DNA of 64,000 nucleotides, taken from the NCBI GenBank assembly GCA_964019415.1, contig OZ025870.1:1453501-1517500 (forward strand), written 5' to 3'. The DNA comes from Ianthella basta. Taxonomy: Eukaryota > Porifera > Demospongiae > Verongiida > Ianthellidae. How positions within the stretch are numbered: position 1 is the first letter of the stretch; every line of letters begins with the position of its first letter. Below are positions 43,586 through 54,035 of this stretch, piece after piece. The position numbers and the translations under genes were made by a program. A model generated the notes under the pieces. The model worked only from the letters and a program-made list of their open reading frames with translations, was not told the origin of the DNA and did not search any database.

Positions 43586-44734
43586 GGGTACAACCTGAGC
43601 ACTCCACTGTAGGCAGTGGTGTTACTGCAGTGGTGATGGACAATGGATCTGGATTGTGCAAGGCTGGGTTTGCAGGAGACGATGCTCCTTGTATGTGCTG
43701 TATTCCCCTCTGTTGTCGGCAGACCTGATCAGAGTGCCACAGTAGGTTTGGACTTTAAAGACTACTACATTGGTGATGAGCTCCAAACAAAGTTGATCAT
43801 CTGAACTTGAAATACCCAATTGAGCACGGCATTGTGACCAACTGGGACGACTTGGAGAAGATCTGGCACTACGCCTACAGTGAGCTGGGTGTGTCTCCTG
43901 AGAACTATCCTGTACTCTTGACTGAGGCTTGCCATGGTCCCAAAGCCAACAGAGAGAGGATGACCCAGATCATGTTCGAGACCTTCAACACTCCAGCCCT
44001 GTACATTGCCATCCAAGCCACACTGTCTCTGTATGCTTCTGGTCGCACCACTGGCACTGTGGTTGACTCCGGAGATGGTGTGACCTCATCGTTCCCAACT
44101 ATGAGGGCTACTCTCTCCCTCATGCCATCCTTCGTATGGATTTTGCTGGCCGTGATCATACCCACTACTTGATGCGACTCCTGTGGAATAAGCATGTCTA
44201 CTCCTTCAAGTCTGTTGCTGGATGAGAGATTGTTCGTGACATCAAGGAGAGACTGTGCTACGTGGCCCTTGACTATGAGGAGGAAATGCAGACAGCTGCC
44301 TTCAATTCTAGCATAGAGAAGAGATATGAGCTCCCCGACGGTCAGGTGATCACCATCGGCAGCGAGAGATTCTGTTGCCCTGAGACACTGTTTCAACCAC
44401 CTCTGATTGGCATGGATGCTCCTGGTGTTCACAGGGTCTGCTTCGACTCAATCACGAGGTGTGATGTTGACATCAGGAGGGACGTGTATGCCAACATTGT
44501 GCTGTCTGGTGATAACACAATGTTCCCAGGCTTTGCTGAGCGTATGCAGAAGGAGATCACTGCCCTGGCCCCTCCTACAATGAGAATGAAAATCATTGCC
44601 CCTCCTGAAAGGAAGTACTCTGTCTGGATCGGTGGTTCTGTCCTGGCCTCTCTGTCCACCTTCCAGCAAATGTGGGTCAGCAAGCAGGACTACGACGAGT
44701 CTGGCCCATCCATTGTCCACCGCAAGTGTTTCTG
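43586..44734 (+). pseudogene. actin-like pseudogene
   Basis: An exon opening after the acceptor CTACAG (43585), with actin hallmarks: [110 protein letters not shown] and the C-terminal [11 protein letters not shown]. Lesions: a small insertion near 43690 (APCMCC instead of APRAVF), a 1-base loss near 43780, a frameshift near 44085 and an in-frame TGA at 44223-44225. Because it keeps the actin 3' flank and an upstream splice acceptor, it is a duplicated gene, not a retrocopy. The GRP..YIGD region is unlike canonical actin. Confidence 0.9.
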
Positions 44735-45190
44735 AGCAAATAAATTTTGATGCCATGTTGCAAATTTTAACTTTGTTTTCCAGTGCTTCTGTTAGGGTGT
44801 ACTTATGTATATAACTGATGTGTTTCTCATTCTAATCCTGTATGAACTGTGTGTTCCTCCCAGCTAGATGTACTCCTATTGACTACGTACAGTGTACATA
44901 ATTGTATAGCCTGCTATTTAAAGATATTTCTATCCCAACCTGTATGTAATCTTTCTGTATAAAAGTGTTGTAGACAGAAATTTGTGCAGTAATTTGCAAC
45001 ATGAGCACATGTTTAATTGGTGTGAGTGTGTCTGTGTGTGTTTGGTCGTACTTGCACACGTGCTTGTAGGGTTAGTACGAAGCTTAATGTTGCCATTGTG
45101 AGCCCTCATTATGAGTCCTCGTCTCAAGTGTCATCCTGCCAGGCTCTAGTGGCATTGGTGCCTGGTGATCGTGATGCTTGGAGAAAGAAA
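44735..45190 (+). other. 3' flank of actin-like pseudogene with poly(A) signal
   Basis: AATAAA at 44739-44744, nearly touching the stop. The flank to 45020 matches bases 8-300, and 45040-45190 matches 4620-4770 (GAGTCCTCGTCTCAAGTG). Confidence 0.75.
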
Positions 45191-45420
45191 ACAGACACAG
45201 ACAAATGTGTGTGTGAGTCTGTGTGAGTGTATGTGTGCATATTTTGCCCATCGACGACGTCATACAAAATGGAAGCTGGAAGTGGTCTGGGTTCAAAAAA
45301 TATTGATGGCGCTCCACATTCACTAATTATATCTATGGTTGATTGCACATCAGTGTGTATGTGCATGTGTGATGTGCTCTTTCTCCTCGTTCTCTCTGCT
45401 TTTGCTGTTTCTTCATGCAG

Positions 45421-45634
45421 TCGGTGTTCAGAATTCTTCAAGAACATCCGTTGTGTGCAGAAATGTGTTACAATGCGCCAGGCAATGGAAATATTTGGGA
45501 TCACTGAAAACGTCAACATGCACAAGGTGACCTTCCCTACAGTGCAAGCTGCAACATCCTTCTGCAACAACTACCCTCACTTCTTTGGTGATCGGAAGGA
45601 TGTCTCCTGCTTGATCCCTTGTCCTATTGACCAG
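45421..45634 (+). pseudogene. isolated copy of WARS exon 5
   Basis: Exactly 214 nt, as in copy 1, with an acceptor (CATGCAG) and a donor (CAG then GTCAGA) and an open frame: CSEFFKNIRCVQKCVTM.., FPTVQAATSF, HFFGDRKDVSCLIPCPIDQ. The intron-5-like tail follows to about 46820 (CAGCTGCTGCAGTGTGTTTATGCATGACC is shared with 10921-10950) and stops where exon 6 should be. No other WARS exon is nearby, so it cannot be expressed as an enzyme. Confidence 0.88.
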
Positions 45635-45639
45635 GTCAG

Positions 45640-46535
45640 ACTACTGGTATTTGTTACCTGAAAATGCTTTTGGTGTGAAGTGCATGACTTCTTTGAGACA
45701 TATACTGTTAATGTACAAATTTTTAACAATAGCTATATTTTATGCATGCATGCAAGCCTCTTGCGTGACAATTTGCACTTTAATTTTGTATAACCCTTGT
45801 CTGCTTGAAAGTTTCATGAATGGCTCCCTTTCTGCGAAGATGTCAATGGCACAGACTTTGCTGTACACTTGGCCTCGCACTTTGAAGATCACTGCTGACC
45901 GTTTATGGATGTAGCATTCCATCTAAAGATGTGTATCATGGGCAGTGTGTCTTTTGGGATATCTAATGTGCATTGATGCGAGCAGTACTTCAGAGTAGAC
46001 AGGAAGCTGGAAACAGTGAAGAACCTTACACTGTGGCAGTTCATGAAAGACGCCTAGCTGACTGTAGGACAATATTGCTAACCATATCCTCCATTTGTTC
46101 CGTCTTTATGCACGATTACAGGACAAGAAAATGATACAATTGGGAACAATATATGATACTCTTGAAGTGGTGCTGAGCAGCTATGCTACCATTCCTGCAT
46201 GGTATATTGTAAGCCGTCTTTGTCCTCTGCACGAAAATGGCACGTTTGAAATTTAGGTGACCAATATATATATACATAACCATGGCAACAAGTATTATTT
46301 GTGATAATACATGACCTCTACTTACCTTCTCCTTCTTTTTTAATACACACATCATGCATACTTTGGGTTGAATATGTGTAATTCACTAAAATAGTTTATA
46401 TCTGCAATGGAATCCACTCTTCCATATTCTAACATTCCAGTACCAGCTGCTGCAGTGTGTTTATGCATGACCATTCTCCTCACCTATTTGCTGTTATGTA
46501 TTAGCCTATACTGGGTACTTGAGTCTCTTCATCTC
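45640..46535 (+). repeat. copy of WARS intron 5
   Basis: Matches WARS1 intron 5 in several blocks: ACTCTTGAAGTGGTGCTGAGCAGC, ACACACATCATGCATACTTTGG and CAGTACCAGCTGCTGCAGTGTG. The segment 45780-46110 has no clear partner. Confidence 0.7.
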
Positions 46536-46539
46536 CATA

Positions 46540-46718
46540 TTCAGTGGACCCCGCTATACGACCACCTCTGTAAAACGACCACCTTAGAAATAAGACCGCT
46601 TTGGTTTAGTCCCAAATCCTTGAATACATGAATTATGGTTCTCAGAATTAAGACCACTTCGAAAATAAGACCACTTTTAATGGCACAGATGGTGGTCTTA
46701 TTTCTGAGGTTCAACTGT
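46540..46718. mobile_element. pogo/Tigger-like MITE
   Basis: Starts CAGTGGACCCCGC and ends GAGGTTCAACTG (complement CAGTTGAACCTC), with internal repeats of AATAAGACCACTT and ACGACCACCT. CAGT ends plus the internal 'GACCAC' repeats resemble pogo/Tigger-derived MITEs. It interrupts the copied WARS intron 5. TA duplication is not clean. Confidence 0.6.
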
Positions 46719-46845
46719 AAATAACTATTTGCATCTAACCATTACCTAAATTACCATACAGTAGTCTTGGGGTTGGCTTTCCATATAAGTTGGATGTAAT
46801 GCAAGTGTACTGACCTGCAGGTATAGAGCTGGAGATGACATTGTT

Positions 46846-47610
46846 CAGATGTTGCCCGGGCAAGGATAGCTTGCTAGCAAGATTAAGGGTATGAGAACAG
46901 AATGGAGGGCATTTTGTGTGTAGGAAACGAAGGCATGACAGGGAATGCAGCCCAATTTCCTTGGAATGGTTGTAATGTACTGCCAAGCTTGGGCATGCTT
47001 AATTGAAGCCACAGTTGTACATTGCATGTGCAGGTCCTTCCAGGTTAGTATACATTGAAAGAAGCCTATATCCATGGCCTTCAACTATTCTTTGTCATCA
47101 CCATTTGGCCATTTTCAGTGAAGCAAACCAGTATATGAAGATAGGAGTAGCCATTTTTACCGGTGGCAAACCTAAATCGATTTCACATCAGCAGCTGAGA
47201 AAAGACACTAATTAGGATAAAAAAAACTTGAGTTATTTCAAGCAGAATAAATGACTGAGGCTAAGAACAAATGAAGGCCATGGATAGGCTTGCTTCAGCA
47301 TCCTGACATGCAAGGAACTGCATGCGCACCTGCACCTGCACCTGCAATGGCTGCATGTCTGATTGGCAATTATTATTACAACCATTTCAAGGCAAGTGGG
47401 CTGCATATGCTGTCGTGCACTTTTACTATCAGTTTCCTGTACACAAAAAAACACCATTCTGTTCTCAGATGCTCAAACACACTTACCCCATCTCCGGTTC
47501 TGGCTCATTGTATCCACAGCAAATGAGACTCCCTTCATGTTCGGTAGCAGTGTCCCTTGACTGGTCACCTTCCACTGGACTGTCATCATGGGCGTCTTCT
47601 TCCTGATACC
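46846..47610. repeat. inverted pair of a dispersed repeat
   Basis: 46860-47000 (GAGAACAGAATGGAGGGCATT..) is the reverse complement of 47370-47470 (..CACCATTCTGTTCTCAGATGC). The plus arm continues CTCAAACACACTTACCCC..CCTTCCACTGGACTGTCATCATGGGCGTC and is copied at 52080-52410. The frame VLAHxIHSxxTPF is partly conserved between copies, but both contain stops. Confidence 0.6.
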
Positions 47611-47639
47611 AGTGTACGAGAGGGCACATAAGTGTATGG

Positions 47640-48700
47640 ACACTTGTAGAGTGGTGTGAAGGCCAGGGAGTCTGGTATCTGATGATTATTATTCATAAAT
47701 TCTGTCAAGAACCGATTCTGATGATGCACCTCAACCAAACACTTCAGACACTGGAAAAGGTCACTAGCTGTATCTTAACGTAGACTTGCATGCATATCAA
47801 CCCGGTAAGGATGGTTTACATAATTTTTATGGTTCATGCATACTTTATTTATATATAATGCATATCATACATAGAAAGCTGCATATATATGTATGGATTT
47901 TGCCGTATTTTGATGTAAGATTTGAATTATCAAATTGAAAGCTATCAGCCAAATCAGTTGAGCATGATCGAATTCAATAATCTTCTAGCTGCCAAACGAA
48001 AGAACATGGCAGATGTTGCATCTTGCATGAGAACAGTTCACTGGAGGCAATTTTGGAGAAGGCAGAACTGGCATTAGCTAGTGCGTATGCGAATGTGTGT
48101 GTATTGTGCATGTGTATATAATTGTACTTACACACACATTTGGTTAAAATGTTATTAAAAACGTCACATACGTAGTGGCAATTGTTCCTGCTATCACTTA
48201 TGGCCTATAATAAACGTATTCTGTAAAATTAATACAACTTTAGGAATGGTGAACAGAAAAAGCATAGAAGCAAGCAACAGTCGCTATGAGATACCTCATT
48301 ACTGTGGAATTTACTCGACATTCCTATTCTCTTTGTACATAGGCCCAAATGTGCATCTATTCTTAGCTAACTATTCGTAGCTAGCTCCATATACAAGACA
48401 CACTGAATCTAAGTCAGGAATATTCAAGGCCTAATATTCATGTAGCCACTTGATACAGATGGAGGGAGTAGCAATATACAGGTGTAGCCCACTGCAGCTG
48501 AATTCGAATGTGACCCACATGACAGAGGATAGAGAGCTGTATTGGTGTGCTTGCTGTGACAATAGAGCTCACCGCGCAGGGGTGTATCAAAGCCCAATAG
48601 CCATAATTATAGCACTCCTTGCACATTTATCTGTAGCTATAGCTATAATATTGCAAGACTGATTCGTCCAGGGGAATTCCCCCAATAGAGTGCTACCCAA
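47640..48700. other. no gene recognised
   Basis: AT-rich intergenic DNA with no domain-bearing ORF, RNA gene or defined transposon. Confidence 0.4.
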
Positions 48701-48705
48701 CGAAA

Positions 48706-49366
<661 letters not shown>

Positions 49367-49429
49367 TTGCCATTGTGACTTATTGAGCTGGCATGCAGGT
49401 CTCCACAGGAGTGAAGCACATACTGAGTA

Positions 49430-50780
49430 GGTTGCACTTTGAACTGTGTGGGCTAACTATGAGTGTGGTGAGGTCACGTTGGAGTGGGGACACGTTGTGT
49501 GAGTGGTGATTATGTGTACTTTGGTCTGATAAAAGCTCAGAGTAGCTATACGTCAGCAACATCATTGCAGAGGAACACATGACATTATACAAGGAAAATA
49601 GAAAGAAATTGCCCAATTGCCAAGAAGCTGTACTTACCCGAGTGATTGGTAGTGGTCATAACTACCACCACATCTGTCATGCTAACTATAGCATTGCTAG
49701 TGTACAAGTGAAGATGAACTGATGAATCGAGCAGGAGAAGGTACCTATGCATAAATGCTGAAGCATTATTATATTATGAAGGAAATCTGACAGTCCTTAC
49801 AGCTAAGGGCAGTTGCTATGGCAATGGGTAATGCTTTCCCTTTTGTGACGTTATCCTGCATACTAGTCATAAATGTACATTGCCATATTTACCCTATATT
49901 ATTGTACCACTGTGCAAACCATGAATACCCTCGCTGTAACTCATGGCTCAGGTCACCTTCCAGCAGGCTGTGTGGGGAGCTGACCTTGTCTGTTATACAC
50001 TCAAATGTTAATAGGCAACAACATCTGACAGTCCCAACATGGAAAAGCTACAAGAAGACAACAAGTGTCTGACTGTATAATATACTTAACCTCCCAACAT
50101 GTATAAACTCACCTGACTCCAAATGCATCTTTGGTCCAAATATTGCATTAGTAGGTATGAGCCAATCCACACTTGCTCCTCAGCCTACACAATCACTTGA
50201 CCTGCACCTGGTGTGGGAGGCAGAGAGGTCAATTGAGCCTTTTGTATACAGCATTAGCTAGAAGAGTGAACATCCTTGTTCATTCCTATACTGTGTAGAT
50301 AGTATAATAGTATTAGTTAATCTTAAGCTGCTTTCCTTGACAATGATGCAGGGCACTTATAAACCATATTGAGATCTGCCATAATCATTATGGTTACTGA
50401 CTCAATAGGTGAGTCAATCACATGTAGTGTGGAGAGGTCATGTTGGAGTGGGGACTCGTTGTGTGAGTGGTGATTAAGTGCATGTACATTGGTTTGACAA
50501 TATCTCAGAGTATAGCTATACGTCAGCAACCTCGTAGTATAGGAACATGTGTACATGGGAAATAAGAAGAATTTGCCCAATTGCCAAGGAGTTGTATATA
50601 GGGATTGACAATTGTGTTATATTAATTGTGTGCCACTCTACGTACTGTACCTGTGGTAGTGGACTGCTCACTCCTTTTGAGGAGTTGTACTTCTCAGTGC
50701 ATGGTGGGATCTATAGGTAATTGGTTCTATATAATTCTGCATTCAGGCCTAGGGTTACTGTATGAAAGATCATTATCATC
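49430..50780 (+). repeat. segmental duplication A, second locus
   Basis: 49650-50305 matches 26905-27640 and 50365-50780 matches 28910-29330, with no transposon between them here. 49430-49640 is a third copy of the GAGGTCACGTTGGAGTGGGG module. Confidence 0.8.
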
Positions 50781-50819
50781 AGTGCTGTACATATGTAACT
50801 ATGTGAAATTATTGCTGCA

Positions 50820-51150
<331 letters not shown>

Positions 51151-51365
51151 TTATTTGAAATAGCATCTCTTGATTGACTTTCTGTTATGACCATCAAATA
51201 TGTGAAAGTGGTCTCTAAACATATAAAATTAATGGTACGTACAGTATGTATGAAAGTGTGTGGACACTTGTACAGCGAGTATGTCACTTAGTAAATATAG
51301 CTCACCTCTGGCTCTGTGTGGCAAAGAGTGGGTTTCTACAATACTTATTAGACAGTCATTTGTAT

Positions 51366-51724
51366 ATAGTGTGGTGAGGCCATGTTGAACTGAGTGCATG
51401 CCATTGTGTGAGTGCATGCCATTGGTGAATATGTGTACATTGGTACGTATGACAATGGCTTAGGTCAGCAACCTTATGCAAACATTTCACTCATACAAGG
51501 CACAGTGGAGTACATGAGTACATCACAAACTTAATGTGCAGATACTGTAAAAACACTGCTTGGGTAGTTACCTCCTGCTTGTATATATGTAGGATTAGTC
51601 AGAAGCTTAATGTTACCGTGGTGTCAGAGTCCTCATCTCAAGTATCTTCCTACTAAGCTTTAGTGTTATTATTGTCTAGTGATCCTCAGAGTAAGAGGCT
51701 TGTCGTCATTCTAGCTGACAAACA

Positions 51725-51770
<46 letters not shown>
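51366..51770 (+). repeat. dispersed repeats and short (GT)n
   Basis: 51470-51600 (CAAACATTTCACTCATACAAGGCACAGTG) is shared with the end of the Penelope-like element at 23865-23950 and in part with 57490-57530. 51590-51720 is the third copy of the 4620 repeat. GT run 51727-51769. Confidence 0.7.
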
Positions 51771-51773
<3 letters not shown>

Positions 51774-52079
51774 CCTATTTAATAATTATAATTTATTGCA
51801 AAGTACTTGTTTGTGTGTTCCCAGTGTGTACAGTACAAGGTGACAGCTCAAGAGTGTTTCTTGTTCATCACTCAATGATACACTACATGATGGACTGTCA
51901 CTTGTAGTGCTGAGTTACTGCTGCTTGTTTATATCCTTTTCTGCTGCACATAGCCATTCCTAAATCCCTCTATTTTTAAGGGAAGATGTTTCTTGCACTA
52001 AATAGTTATATAGTGCTGCTTGCATGGCTGTGGTGTATGTGAGGCGTGCAAGTCTTTTGCAGAATGCATGCATGAGGAG

Positions 52080-52420
52080 CATTTTGTGACAGGAAACGGA
52101 TACTGAAAGGGATGACAGTGAATGCAACTATGGCTGCATCCCTATATAAATATAGCAATAGCTACTTTACAAACATTCCAAAGTAAGTGGGCTACATCTG
52201 CTGACATGCCTTTTCACAATGAGATTACTGTACTCAAAATGCCCTCCATTCCGTTCTCATACCCCCAAACACACCCACTCCATCTCCCTCCCCCAGGTCA
52301 CAGTCCTGGCCCATGGTATCCATAGTGATGAGACTCCCTTCATTTTTGGTTGTGCTGCGACAGTTCCTTGCATGACATCCACTGGACTGTCAGCATCATG
52401 GACGTCTACTTCCTGATCCT
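52080..52420 (+). repeat. copy of the 47.3-47.6 kb repeat
   Basis: AAGTAAGTGGGCTACATCTGCTG..CCCTCCATTCCGTTCTCATA..CCACTGGACTGTCAGCATCATGGACGTC parallels 47390-47600. It carries the frame VTVLAHGIHSDETPFIFG after a good acceptor (CCCCCAG at 52296), so it may derive from an exon. Confidence 0.6.
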
Positions 52421-52684
52421 GGAGCCTGGGCCATGTGCATGCTGTGCAAACGACATTACTCATGATCAAGCACCACAGTTATTTGTAACTTGCTTGCTTT
52501 TCAGCTCATGCATGCAGCTGCTACACACGACTGTGCTACAGGAACCTATATTTCTTTGTGAGATCCTATGAAGCCCCATGACACTGAGGAAATGCAGATC
52601 AATTGAGCCTGCCTCCCTCTTGCACAGAAAGGGAAGACAGCTGCTAGCTCACGAGTGTCTAAGCAAACATGCTTTATGCTGATT

Positions 52685-53100
52685 ATGATAAGAAATGCTT
52701 GAGCAAGACACAACTGGTAATATTAAATCAAATGTAGAATGTTTCAACCCAGAGGCCTTTGTCAACTGCGCACAGGATACTGGGGTGAAGTGAATGGTGG
52801 CTATTTATAACATGAGGGTAATAACATCAAGGACTACATAACTAGTACACAAAATACTGTGATCTGATTAGTTATAAGCTACAAAACCAGGGATAAACAA
52901 CTGTAGGGAGTGGATTGGCTGTTTACAATAACCGTGACGAGGAAATGACAGGTGATGTCCTAATATGGCCTAACGTGGGCTGCGTGTATTACAGATAACA
53001 AATATACATATAGACAAAAAAATGACAGAATAAAGCTTAAGGATAGATGGAGGGTGGGCCGGGGGGTAATATATGTTTGGTCCAATATATTTGTCTTTCC
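52685..53100 (+). repeat. GTTTCGACC..TTTGTCAACTGC repeat, copy 2
   Basis: Same order of words as 33310-33725 (CTTGAGCAAGACACAACTG, GCCTTTGTCAACTGC, GGTGGCTATTTATAACAT, GATGGAGGGTGG, GTTTGGTCCAATA). Lies between the decayed oxidase fragment and another copied oxidase flank at 52549-52680. Confidence 0.75.
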
Positions 53101-53137
53101 TAGTGATTCTATGCAGAAAGTTTGAGCATGCTGAAGT

Positions 53138-53405
53138 TTAACATTTAGTAGATTCTTTCTTATAACGTTTATAAATGACAAGTGCAATGCAGCCAATGCA
53201 GAGGGTAGTCACGGCAATGGCAAAAAGTCTCACTGACAATCCTATCACTGTGGGAGATGTCGTGGTAGGTGTCAATGATGCACTTGTAAGATAGTTGTTA
53301 CACCTGGGGAAGTTAGCAGGTGCTGCTGGTATACATGCCATTGGATTCATCAATGACCACGGCCATCTCCTCCAACTGGTGAGGCTCAATGTGGCAGTGA
53401 CTGTG
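53138..53405 (-). pseudogene. decayed copy of the multicopper oxidase 3' end
   Basis: Encodes the last copper-site block (HCHIEPHQLEEMAVVIDESNG) and then, after a 4-base insertion (CATG..TATA region near 53330) that shifts the frame, AAPANFPRCNNY, TPTTTSPTVI and a membrane-anchor-like run ending IALVIYKRYKKESTKC. Everything upstream of the HCH block is missing. The axial-ligand position is E-E-M instead of E-G-M. Confidence 0.85.
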
Positions 53406-53544
53406 CTGCAGCAAACTATCTTTGTGAGATCCTATAAAGCCCCTAGGCATGACACTGTGGAAATGCAGATCAGTTGAGCCCTCTCTTGCACAGAAGTGAG
53501 ACAGCTGCAAGCTCAGAAGTGTCTAATTAGCAAGCATAAATACT

Positions 53545-53990
53545 GATACAAATTCTTTAGCATGACACAATTGCATGATTAATCAAATGCAGGACATTTC
53601 GACCCGGAGGTCTTTGTCAACTGCGTACAGGATATGGGGGTAAAGTGAGAGGTGGCTATTTATAACATTTGGGTATATATAATAACATCAAAGACTCTCT
53701 AGTACACAAAATATATACTGTGATCTGATTAGTTATAAGCTACAAAACCAGTAATAAACAACTGTAGGGAGTGGATTGCCTGTTTACAGTAACCATGATG
53801 ATGTAGTGACAGGTGATGTCCTAATGTTGCCTAATGTTGGCTGGGTGTGTTACAGCTAATAAGTAAAGTTACATGAAGTTACATAAAAATACAGACAAGA
53901 CAGTAAGTAAATAGAATAATAGTAAATAGAATAAAGGACAGATGGAGCTAGGGTTGGGGGTAATATTATATGTTTGTCCAATACTTGTCT
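53545..53990 (+). repeat. GTTTCGACC..TTTGTCAACTGC repeat, copy 3
   Basis: Same element as copies at 33310 and 52685, here directly downstream of the intact oxidase gene. Together with 53405-53540 (matching 52549-52680) it forms the duplicated unit that produced the oxidase 3' fragment. Confidence 0.75.
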
Positions 53991-54035
53991 TTCCTATATA
54001 GTGATATACAGAAAGTCTGAGCACGTTAGAGTTTA

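Noticed and set aside
43905..44432. Minus-strand ORFs across the actin-like copies (also 63141-63764 and 63445-63903)
   Set aside because: Antisense shadows of actin coding sequence.
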